Source: an uncultured Lachnospiraceae bacterium
GTDB taxonomy: Bacteria > Bacillota > Clostridia > Lachnospirales > Lachnospiraceae
Reading direction: 5' to 3'
Assembly: GCA_948441955.1 (NCBI GenBank)
Contig: CAOJQZ010000073.1
Span: 1 to 11,625 of the forward strand
DNA: 11,625 nucleotides
Shown here: piece by piece, positions 1-6,620 of the stretch
How the letters are laid out: each line of letters opens with the position of its first letter
Numbering within the stretch: position 1 is the first letter of the stretch
The notes under the pieces: model-generated
The model's database searches: none
The model's input: the letters and a program-made list of their open reading frames with translations, nothing else
What the model was told of the DNA's origin: nothing
Translations under genes and position numbers: made by a program

Positions 1-93
1 CAGAGATATATCAAAAGGTAAGATTGAACCATCTGTACGGTAAAAGCGCAGAATTTAGCAAGTTCTAAGTAGTTTTCAGGCGTGCATTCTGGT

Positions 94-158
94 AAAAAGG
101 CAGTCTGGGACGGGATATCATCTGCCGGGGCATATCCCGGCGGTTTTATCCCGTCCCA
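94..158 (-). terminator. Probable terminator / nested palindrome after the TSCPD gene
   Basis: A perfect 12-bp inverted repeat (106-117 with 147-158) encloses a second 6-bp inverted repeat (124-129 with 136-141). On the minus strand this large hairpin begins 8 nt after the TSCPD stop codon. It is followed by a 7-nt spacer and a five-U run (98 down to 94). The spacer is longer than in a textbook intrinsic terminator, so termination is inferred. On the plus strand the inner hairpin is followed by GGTTTT, so it could also act weakly in that direction. Confidence 0.5.
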
Positions 159-165
159 TATTACA

Positions 166-408
166 CTAACATCCTGCTGCCTGACGAAGCGCTTTTGCAA
201 GCTGATCCGGACAGGAAGTAGGTTTATTTCCGCAGGTGATTCCCTCCATACGGGCAATAGCGTCATCCACCTTCATTCCGCGTACAAGGCTTGCAATACC
301 CTGAGTGTTTCCATTGCAGCCGCCGACAAATTCTACATTTTTAATAGTGTCTCCATCAAGTTCGATCTGAATCGCCCGTGAGCAGACACCGCGCGGTATA
401 TATTCCAT
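166..408 (-). CDS. TSCPD domain-containing small protein (TIGR03905-like)
   Basis: An 80-residue protein made almost entirely of one TSCPD domain. The signature TSCPDQLAKAL lies at residues 64-74, and a GGCNGNTQG segment at 29-37. Cysteines C9, C31, C59 and C66 are spaced as expected for a metal- or redox-binding site, with a further Cys at the last position. The TSCPD domain is otherwise known from the C-terminus of some ribonucleotide reductases; stand-alone copies are common in Clostridia and have no assigned function. The start is set by AAGGAGG about 7 nt upstream of the ATG. The gene is monocistronic, with its own extended -10 promoter and leader hairpin upstream. The family call is firm, but the function is unknown. 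Confidence 0.85.
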   Translation of the reverse strand: MEYIPRGVCSRAIQIELDGDTIKNVEFVGGCNGNTQGIASLVRGMKVDDAIARMEGITCGNKPTSCPDQLAKALRQAAGC

Positions 409-441
409 ATGTACCCTCCTTCTTAAAGTGTGTTGTATAGT

Positions 442-478
442 ATATGCAGCGAGAGTCCGGAAGGAATCCGCCGCATAT
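442..478 (-). promoter_or_regulatory. Leader hairpin in the TSCPD mRNA
   Basis: On the minus strand two 10-nt arms (478-469 and 451-442) pair completely if one G-U wobble is allowed. The loop can fold further into a mostly paired 6-bp stem capped by UUCC. The hairpin starts roughly 10 nt after the expected transcription start and ends about 20 nt before the ribosome binding site. It could be a 5' stability element or a regulatory structure. The pairing is seen; the role is inferred. Confidence 0.4.
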
Positions 479-493
479 CGCTATTCATCGGAA

Positions 494-502
494 ATTATAG
501 CA
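494..502 (-). promoter_or_regulatory. Extended -10 promoter of the TSCPD gene
   Basis: The minus strand reads TGCTATAAT, a perfect TATAAT with the TG motif of an extended -10 element. Spacing of 17 nt upstream gives only a weak -35 (TGGTAT), which extended -10 promoters tolerate. The predicted start near 487 leaves a leader of about 80 nt before the ATG. Confidence 0.55.
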
Positions 503-599
503 GAAAATAAGAAGGAATACCATACTTTGCATAAAAAGTTTTGTAAAGCAGCGCTCTTAGCGGACTAAACACAGGTATTGAATAAAAGGCGCAAAATGA

Positions 600-3173
600 T
601 TATTCTAGAAAAGGATCAAAAAATTGCTGCTGCCTATCCTTTTGAAGATTGTTGTATTCCATATAAAAATAATCATTCACTGCTTTCGAGTATTCTGAAT
701 CCGCATTATATGAGTACTTGTTCATATCTTTATCATAATAGGCTTCAGACATCAGAATCGGAACATCATCCCTTAAATTCAGCATATATTGATAATACTG
801 TGACAATGGCACTTTTGCAGTTTCAAATAACGTAGGAACCAAATAATTCATACTAATAGTCCCCATATCTTTATCTTCAATATCAAAATTCGCCCAGATT
901 ATAAATGGTGTGCTCCTCAGCAACAGTGAGCTGCCAGAACTATGTTCCAGTTCTGCTATGTCCTTAGCAAAAGAAGGTGAATGATCTCCTACCATACACA
1001 CAATTACTTTTTTGTCATACTTTTTTAACTGATCTGTCAAATACTTGAATGCTGCGTCTGACATTTTTATACCTGTCAAATATTCATCTATCACCTCATT
1101 AAGCTCTCCATAATTATTACTCACATGAACCGTATCAAATTTTCTTTCATTTATATCCCACGCCCCATGATTTTGGATTGTCAGCAAATAATTAAACTGA
1201 GGGGTATCGGTGTGCTCTCTCATCCACAATAAAAGATTTTCGTATGCGCTTTCGTCTGTCAGAACCCATTTATTGCCATAAGATTTTCTGTCTGTAAAAT
1301 CATCATAAAAATAGTACTCGTCGATCTCCATATCCGCATAAGCGTTAATTCTATTGTAATTTGATCCTTGTTCCGGATGGCCTGCTATAGTATAATATCC
1401 CAGTTGTTTTAAATGACTGAAAACAGTATTCGCCCCCTTCATATTAATAACATGAAATGGAGTAACCCCGGGCATAAGTCGTAATGAATTGCTTGTTAAC
1501 AGTTCATACTCTGAACAGTTGGTACTGCCGCCAATATATGGGACTACTGCATAACCTCTGATTGTATTTTCCAAGGTATATGTGTTTTCCAAATAAGGAA
1601 CATCTGTTTTTATATTGGTGATTAGGGATAAATCATAAAAAGATTCATTTAAAATCAAAATAATATCTGGCGGCTCATTTTCCCAGATGTCATGTTCAAC
1701 GTTTACAAAATCAATATTATCTATACCCTTCTCATATCCATCCGGCATCTGAAGAAAATTTGAAGAATCAAATGCTAATCTTACAGTACAAGCTGCATAA
1801 CCATATTGATGATAGGAACTTTTCCATGCTCCTGCCACTTTCTGATCCATAAAAGGAGCTGAAGATGAATATGTGAAGAAAAGAATTCCAAACACTATAA
1901 TGTATATACAAAAAACTTTTATTATTCTTTTCCAGAGTATTCTTTTTTCCTGTTCCTTATTACTTATTCTTTTAATGATATAGCACAATACAATTTCAGC
2001 ACAAAAAATATATATTATCTCAGCTATATTTTTAATATCAAATTTATAGCCGCCTATAACATTTAAGGCTGTTTTGAAATTTTTCAATTCCATAAAAGTC
2101 AGTGGAGTTCCATGAAACTCAATAACATAATAATTTACCGCTGAAAGCAATGTTATAAAGACACTGAAAATTACACATGATTTCCATAATGAATTTATAA
2201 TTGAATGAATAAACAGATATACCGTACATACCGTCGCTATATTGATCGCTATATATTTTGCACTCATAGTAAATATATCTATCCAGTTATCATATGTAGA
2301 ACTAAGCTCCAGCTGAGTCCAGGCCAAAAAAAGGATTATTATGATAATCAAATATATGAAAATAAATTTAAAATTTTCAACAGTCAGAAGAGGCCCAATT
2401 CTCAACAAGCTCTTTTTCCAGGCTAAGCCGGCAGCATAGAATAGGATCAGGCAGGCTAAGCTAAGAAGCGGCAGGATTCCAGCGCTATACAGCAGCAGCT
2501 CCGGCTGTGAATAGACATGGCGGCAATCAAAGGAAAGGTCCGCGTATTGCACTGCGTCCCCCTCTTCCCATTCGGAACAGCGTAGATTCCATGTGCCGCT
2601 GTCCCTTCCTGCAGAGGACAGAATGGCAACGCTGCCGGCGTAGGGGGTATACGGAAATCCAAGACGGACCTCATCTGCTACAAAGCACAGGGTCAGTCGA
2701 TTTTTAAAGCCGTCTTCTTTAGGCCAAATCATAAAATTGTCCCATTGTTCCCGATATAGCCATCCAGAGTTTTCAGACACATAGACCTCGGCCAAGGGGA
2801 CGTTTTCTCCGTCTACCGTCACATCGCACAGGCATATCTCACCGGCGGTCTCAGCACTCAAGGAAATAAATGTCTTCCGCTGAGTGGGGAAAAATACATT
2901 TCTGCATACAATTATAATCAAAACGGCTGCAGCAACAGACAGCAGTATTACTTGGGGCGCCGGGGCAGATTTAAAAATCCAGCCGGCAGCGTACAGAATT
3001 ATTCCATGAATGACGGGAATGCCCACAAACAACAAAGGGCGTAACCATATAGGCCTTAATATGTACACATTGGTCACGTAAGCCGTTGTACAAAGGCTGA
3101 AAAGAACCCAGACCAAAATGAGGAATATCTTTGCCGGCATCAGATTTGCAAACATTTTTTTTAACATACTCAT
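600..3173 (-). CDS. LTA synthase / sulfatase-family membrane protein
   Basis: An 857-residue membrane protein of the alkaline-phosphatase-like phosphoglycerol transferase group (lipoteichoic acid synthase-like). In order it has about three membrane spans (near residues 15-95), a non-membrane region of about 130 residues, another span (near 230-250), about five more spans (270-435), and a large outside catalytic domain. Visible catalytic features, numbered from the start used here, are PDIILILNESF with metal-ligand Glu510, GGSTNCSEYELL with probable nucleophile Thr551, QNHGAW with His669, and GDHSPS with Asp730/His731. It is longer than LtaS (about 650 residues) because of the N-terminal module. 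The in-frame ATG at 3188 is unlikely: GGAGG lies within its first codons, exactly 8 nt before the ATG at 3173. It could transfer phosphoglycerol or another phospho-group to a surface glycan; the substrate cannot be read from the sequence. The DNA is very AT-rich before position 2400 and GC-richer after it. Confidence 0.88.
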   Translation of the reverse strand: MSMLKKMFANLMPAKIFLILVWVLFSLCTTAYVTNVYILRPIWLRPLLFVGIPVIHGIILYAAGWIFKSAPAPQVILLSVAAAVLIIIVCRNVFFPTQRKTFISLSAETAGEICLCDVTVDGENVPLAEVYVSENSGWLYREQWDNFMIWPKEDGFKNRLTLCFVADEVRLGFPYTPYAGSVAILSSAGRDSGTWNLRCSEWEEGDAVQYADLSFDCRHVYSQPELLLYSAGILPLLSLACLILFYAAGLAWKKSLLRIGPLLTVENFKFIFIYLIIIIILFLAWTQLELSSTYDNWIDIFTMSAKYIAINIATVCTVYLFIHSIINSLWKSCVIFSVFITLLSAVNYYVIEFHGTPLTFMELKNFKTALNVIGGYKFDIKNIAEIIYIFCAEIVLCYIIKRISNKEQEKRILWKRIIKVFCIYIIVFGILFFTYSSSAPFMDQKVAGAWKSSYHQYGYAACTVRLAFDSSNFLQMPDGYEKGIDNIDFVNVEHDIWENEPPDIILILNESFYDLSLITNIKTDVPYLENTYTLENTIRGYAVVPYIGGSTNCSEYELLTSNSLRLMPGVTPFHVINMKGANTVFSHLKQLGYYTIAGHPEQGSNYNRINAYADMEIDEYYFYDDFTDRKSYGNKWVLTDESAYENLLLWMREHTDTPQFNYLLTIQNHGAWDINERKFDTVHVSNNYGELNEVIDEYLTGIKMSDAAFKYLTDQLKKYDKKVIVCMVGDHSPSFAKDIAELEHSSGSSLLLRSTPFIIWANFDIEDKDMGTISMNYLVPTLFETAKVPLSQYYQYMLNLRDDVPILMSEAYYDKDMNKYSYNADSEYSKAVNDYFYMEYNNLQKDRQQQFFDPFLE

Positions 3174-3229
3174 TTCAATGGCCTCCATTCTTCCCGCGTA
3201 TAGGGTATAAGTGGTTATCGCGCTGAGCT

Positions 3230-3258
3230 AGTATATTCTAAAATGCTGAATAAGACAA
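3230..3258 (-). promoter_or_regulatory. Promoter of the LTA-synthase-like gene
   Basis: On the minus strand TTGTCT (-35, 3258-3253) and TATACT (-10, 3235-3230) are separated by exactly 17 nt. The matches to consensus are 4/6 and 5/6. Transcription would start near 3223, about 50 nt before the start codon. It faces the nucleosidase promoter. Confidence 0.55.
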
Positions 3259-3263
3259 TAATA

Positions 3264-3292
3264 AACAGTGTTAGACCTTTCTATCCACTGTT
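3264..3292. promoter_or_regulatory. Inverted repeat between divergent promoters (operator candidate)
   Basis: AACAGTG (3264-3270) and CACTGTT (3286-3292) form a perfect 7-bp inverted repeat with a 15-bp spacer. Half-site centres are 22 bp apart, about two helical turns. The repeat lies 5 bp from the -35 of the LTA-synthase-like gene and 6 bp from the -35 of the nucleosidase gene. This fits a dimeric regulator site, but no regulator gene is present in the window. Confidence 0.4.
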
Positions 3293-3298
3293 ACTTTG

Positions 3299-3327
3299 TT
3301 GACATATAAGTACATATAGTATATCAT
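3299..3327 (+). promoter_or_regulatory. Promoter of the MTA/SAH nucleosidase gene
   Basis: A perfect TTGACA (-35, 3299-3304) is followed after 17 nt by TATCAT (-10, 3322-3327, 5/6 match). The predicted start near 3334 gives a leader of about 110 nt. That leader contains a small hairpin (ACAGCA 3335-3340 with TGCTGT 3350-3355). Confidence 0.7.
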
Positions 3328-3446
3328 CAAGTCGACAGCAAGGCAACCATGCTGTTTCTCAACGAGTGCAGATACAGTTTGGTGAAGATACGATACAATA
3401 AATAGGAAGTTTTGTGAGAGACATTCTCGGAAAGAAGGAGGAAACC

Positions 3447-4139
3447 ATGATAGGGATTATCGGAGCAATGGAGGAAGAGGTCAGTGCATTAAAAAATGAA
3501 ATGGAAAATCCGGAGACCGCAGAATATGCGTCTATGACCTTTTATAAGGGTATTTTGTGCGGTAAGGAGGCTGTGGTAGTGCGAAGCGGAATTGGCAAAG
3601 TAAACGCGGGTATATGCGCACAGATTCTTGTAGATAAATTTGGAGTGGATATTTTAATCAATACAGGTGTTGCGGGTTCTTTAGATGCGGCAATTGATAT
3701 TGGCGATATGGTGATTTCATCAGATGCGGTACATCATGATATGGATGCGACTGTGTTTGGAGATGCGGCAGGACAGGTGCCCCGGATGGATACGTTTTCA
3801 TTTCCGGCAGACGAAAAGCTTGTAGAGCTTGCACGGGAGGCAAATGAGAAGGCAAATCCGGAGATCCATACATTTGTTGGAAGAATTGCCAGCGGCGACC
3901 AGTTTATTTCCTCTCTGGAGGCAAAAGACAGGCTCTCGGGGATTTTTGGCGCATTATGTGCAGAGATGGAAGGGGTGGGCATTGCCCATGCCGCATACCT
4001 GAACAAAGTTTCGTGTGTCATTATTCGTGCGATTTCGGATAAAGCAGACAATAGTGTAACTATGGATTATCCAGAATTTGAAAAACAGGCAATTGTCCAT
4101 AGTGTAAGGCTTGTGAGGGAATTATTGTCCAGGCTTTAG
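3447..4139 (+). CDS. mtnN: 5'-methylthioadenosine/S-adenosylhomocysteine nucleosidase
   Basis: A 230-residue enzyme, the normal length for the family. It hydrolyses methylthioadenosine and S-adenosylhomocysteine to adenine plus the thioribose or ribosyl-homocysteine product, clearing methylation and polyamine by-products. It has the N-terminal GIIGAMEEEV motif with catalytic Glu11, NTGVAGSL at 72-79, GDQF at 150-153, AEMEG with ribose-binding Met174-Glu175, and ISDKAD with catalytic Asp198. The start is the ATG after AAGGAGG with a 5-nt spacer. An in-frame GTG at 3414 would add 11 residues unlike the family N-terminus and would bury the ribosome binding site. It has its own strong promoter and stands alone; the following gene has a separate -10 element. 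Confidence 0.96.
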   Translation: MIGIIGAMEEEVSALKNEMENPETAEYASMTFYKGILCGKEAVVVRSGIGKVNAGICAQILVDKFGVDILINTGVAGSLDAAIDIGDMVISSDAVHHDMDATVFGDAAGQVPRMDTFSFPADEKLVELAREANEKANPEIHTFVGRIASGDQFISSLEAKDRLSGIFGALCAEMEGVGIAHAAYLNKVSCVIIRAISDKADNSVTMDYPEFEKQAIVHSVRLVRELLSRL

Positions 4140-4261
4140 AAGGATATGGACGTAAGCTGGGGGTAATAGCAATGCGGAAATATGACAATGCCCTGCAAAA
4201 TATGCCATGCCGCTGTCGTAACATGGAAAATGGTTTTTAAGCCTTCCCCATGAATTTCAGG

Positions 4262-4267
4262 TATAAT
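4262..4267 (+). promoter_or_regulatory. Possible -10 element before the three-span membrane protein gene
   Basis: A perfect TATAAT lies 24 nt upstream of the ATG. No acceptable -35 was found at 16-18 nt, and the TG of an extended -10 is absent. The predicted start near 4274 would leave a very short leader beginning just before the ribosome binding site (AAGGAGGG, 4277-4284). The 152-nt gap also holds a weak stem (CCATG 4205-4209 with CATGG 4222-4226) and a five-T run (4234-4238), which could be a poor terminator for mtnN. Confidence 0.35.
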
Positions 4268-4291
4268 TCATAGAAGAAGGAGGGCTTTATT

Positions 4292-5212
4292 ATGATAGCA
4301 CTATTGTTGGACAAGTATATTATTTATGTACTTATGGGGGGAGCTGCCGTTTGCGGCATTGTAAGTAAGCTTATTGTCAGTATAGCGCTTAAGCGTTTGG
4401 TAAAAGCTTCGGGGAATATGAATAAAAGCACACATCCATTGATGCGCCTTGTGCGTGCCAAATTTGAACATGCATGTATGATCAGTGAAAGGGTGGAAAA
4501 TGTAGGGGTGTTTGTGGACAAGTATCTGTACGAGTACCGTGCGGCAGGTATTAAGCTCCACAGCTTAAGAAGGATGGAGCATGCGGCGTCAGGAATATGT
4601 TTGATACTTGGAATATTAGGTGCGGCGCTTTCTTATGTCAGGGACGGCATGCAGGAACATGTAATCCGAACAGGAGCTGCAGGCGTCGGGCTTGCGATTC
4701 TTGTATTTTTAGTTCATCTTATGACGGATGAGGGTTATCGGATGAATGTGGTACGTAATTATATGGTGGATTATCTGGAGAATATTTGTATGCACCGATA
4801 TGAGAAAACATATCAGAAGGAGCTTAAGGTAATGTCGCCGGAAGCGCCTGTGCCTGATTTTGGAAGGGTGTCAGAGGAAAAGGATATTCCGGACAGACGT
4901 ACAAAGGTTCAGGAGCCGGTAAGGCCCCGTCCGGGCAGAGAGGTCCCTTCTCCGGAAACGCCGCCGGAAATCACGCCGCCTGTTATGCCGGAGCCATATG
5001 AGGTGCCGGATACCACACCGCCTGTACTTGTGGCAGATGAAATGGAAAAAGAAAAAGCAGGACCGGATGCGGCCGATATACTTGCGGCAGCAGTGAAGGC
5101 GACAAGACCAGTGAGGACGGAAAAGAAGGAAAGGCAGGATAGACAGGAAAAGCAGCAGGAGGTGTCAAAGGACATTCTGATCCGTCAGATTCTGGAGGAG
5201 TTTATGGCTTGA
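4292..5212 (+). CDS. Uncharacterised three-span membrane protein with proline-rich tail
   Basis: A 306-residue protein of a family I do not recognise. A long hydrophobic segment covers about residues 3-33. A basic, soluble stretch follows (34-97), then two membrane spans (about 98-116 and 126-144). A region rich in Tyr and Arg/Lys (145-180) leads into a proline-rich linker (183-246) with repeated TPP/PEP units, then a highly charged Lys/Glu/Arg/Gln segment (271-293) likely helical. It ends in a compact segment, ILIRQILEEFMA, that looks like a short interaction helix. The tail is probably cytoplasmic by the positive-inside rule. The start is supported by AAGGAGGG with a 7-nt spacer. The promoter of pgi overlaps its stop codon, so the two genes are adjacent but probably have separate start signals. 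No function is assigned. Confidence 0.82.
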   Translation: MIALLLDKYIIYVLMGGAAVCGIVSKLIVSIALKRLVKASGNMNKSTHPLMRLVRAKFEHACMISERVENVGVFVDKYLYEYRAAGIKLHSLRRMEHAASGICLILGILGAALSYVRDGMQEHVIRTGAAGVGLAILVFLVHLMTDEGYRMNVVRNYMVDYLENICMHRYEKTYQKELKVMSPEAPVPDFGRVSEEKDIPDRRTKVQEPVRPRPGREVPSPETPPEITPPVMPEPYEVPDTTPPVLVADEMEKEKAGPDAADILAAAVKATRPVRTEKKERQDRQEKQQEVSKDILIRQILEEFMA

Positions 5213-5237
5213 TTAACACAGGAGGATTTGTTAAAAT
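5209..5237 (+). promoter_or_regulatory. Promoter of the pgi-trmN6 operon
   Basis: TTGATT (-35, 5209-5214) and TAAAAT (-10, 5232-5237) are 17 nt apart, with 4/6 and 5/6 matches. The -35 overlaps the TGA stop of the upstream gene. The expected start near 5244 gives a 27-nt leader that carries the GAGGAGG ribosome binding site of pgi. Confidence 0.5.
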
Positions 5238-5270
5238 ATAGATATATTCTTAAGAGGAGGAAAAACCATT

Positions 5271-6620
5271 ATGGGAAATAAAGTAACATTTGACTATTCG
5301 AGGACAGGTGCGTTTATCAGCGCACACGAAATGGCTTCTATGAAGAAAATTACTGAAGAGGCAAAGGCGGAGCTTCTTGGGAAAGAAGGTGCGGGGAATG
5401 ATTTTCTTGGGTGGATTGATCTTCCGGTAAATTATGATAAAGATGAGTTTGCGCGTATCAAAAAAGCGGCTGAAAGGATTCAGAGTGATTCGGAGGTGCT
5501 GGTAGTTATCGGCATTGGCGGTTCCTATTTGGGAGCGAGGGCAGCAATTGAATTTTTACGCCATAGCTTTTACAATATGGTTTCCAAAGAGATTAGAAAA
5601 ACTCCGGAAATCTATTTTGCAGGAAACAGCATAAGCAGTACATATTTGAAACATTTGATCGAAGTGATCGGAGACAGAGATTTCTCGGTTAATATTATTT
5701 CCAAGTCCGGAACAACGACAGAGCCTGCAATCGCATTCCGCATTTTCAAAGAGCTTTTGGAGAAGAAGTACGGGAAAGAGGAAGCGGCAAAGAGAATCTA
5801 TGCCACGACAGATAAAGCAAGAGGAGCGCTTAAGAAGCTTGCAGATGAAGAGGGCTATGAGGAATTTGTCGTACCGGACGACGTTGGGGGACGCTTTTCT
5901 GTCCTTACGGCCGTAGGACTTCTTCCGATTGCGGTCAGCGGCGCGGATATAGACAAACTGATGGAAGGCGCGGCATCCGGAAGAGACCTGGCAGTTAACA
6001 GCATATTTGAAGAAAACGATGCTTTACTTTATGCGGCAGTACGCAACATTTTACATAGAAAAGGTAAGAGTGTAGAGATACTTGCGAATTATGAACCTGG
6101 TCTGCACTATGTATCAGAGTGGTGGAAACAACTATACGGCGAGAGCGAGGGAAAGGATCAGAAGGGGATTTTCCCGGCATCTGTAGATTTCACTACAGAT
6201 CTTCACTCTATGGGGCAGTTTATTCAGGATGGAAGCCGTATTATGTATGAGACAGTGCTTGAGGTGGAGGAATCCAGAGAAGAGATAATTATCGGAGAGG
6301 AGCCGGTAGATCTTGACGGACTTAATTATCTGGCAGGGAAGACGGTTGATTTTGTAAATAAGAGCGCTATGAATGGAACGATTCTTGCACATACAGACGG
6401 AAGTGTGCCGAACCTTCTGGTTAAGATACCGAGGCAGGATGAATATACCCTGGGACAGTTATTCTATTTCTTTGAGTTTGCCTGTGGTGTGAGCGGATAT
6501 ATTCTTGGAGTAAATCCTTTTAATCAGCCAGGGGTGGAGAGCTATAAGAAAAATATGTTTGCTCTGCTCGGCAAGCCGGGATTTGAAGCAGAGAGAGAAG
6601 CATTATTAAAGAGACTGTAA
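5271..6620 (+). CDS. pgi: Glucose-6-phosphate isomerase
   Basis: A 449-residue enzyme of the short Firmicute type, interconverting glucose 6-phosphate and fructose 6-phosphate in cytoplasmic glycolysis and gluconeogenesis. Two SIS sugar-phosphate-binding domains are visible. Key motifs are GIGGSYLGARAA (81-92), the phosphate loop SKSGTTTEP (144-152), DDVGGRFSVL (203-212), YGESEGKD with catalytic Glu291, DLHSMGQ with His312, and the C-terminal ESYKKNMF with Lys426. No key residue is missing. The start follows GAGGAGG with a 10-nt spacer. The stop codon overlaps the next ATG by one base (TAATG), so the decarboxylase is probably translated by coupling. Confidence 0.97.
   Translation: MGNKVTFDYSRTGAFISAHEMASMKKITEEAKAELLGKEGAGNDFLGWIDLPVNYDKDEFARIKKAAERIQSDSEVLVVIGIGGSYLGARAAIEFLRHSFYNMVSKEIRKTPEIYFAGNSISSTYLKHLIEVIGDRDFSVNIISKSGTTTEPAIAFRIFKELLEKKYGKEEAAKRIYATTDKARGALKKLADEEGYEEFVVPDDVGGRFSVLTAVGLLPIAVSGADIDKLMEGAASGRDLAVNSIFEENDALLYAAVRNILHRKGKSVEILANYEPGLHYVSEWWKQLYGESEGKDQKGIFPASVDFTTDLHSMGQFIQDGSRIMYETVLEVEESREEIIIGEEPVDLDGLNYLAGKTVDFVNKSAMNGTILAHTDGSVPNLLVKIPRQDEYTLGQLFYFFEFACGVSGYILGVNPFNQPGVESYKKNMFALLGKPGFEAEREALLKRL

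Noticed and set aside
3..68. Possible C-terminal tail of an upstream plus-strand gene (about 21 residues to a TAA at 66-68).
   Set aside because: Too short to recognise, and other frames are equally open; cannot be told from chance.
1..165. Open minus-strand frame running to the left edge.
   Set aside because: No start codon with a ribosome binding site, and it runs through the TSCPD gene in another frame and across the terminator palindrome.
541..599. Terminator of the LTA-synthase-like gene.
   Set aside because: Only a 4-bp stem (CGCT/AGCG) with interrupted T-runs was found; too weak to list.
600..3173. Recently acquired mobile island around the AT-rich gene.
   Set aside because: No transposase, integrase, terminal repeats or tRNA next to it; only internal composition differs.
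4301..4561. Minus-strand open frames across the membrane protein and other genes.
   Set aside because: Shadows of well-supported plus-strand genes with no ribosome binding sites and no recognisable motifs.
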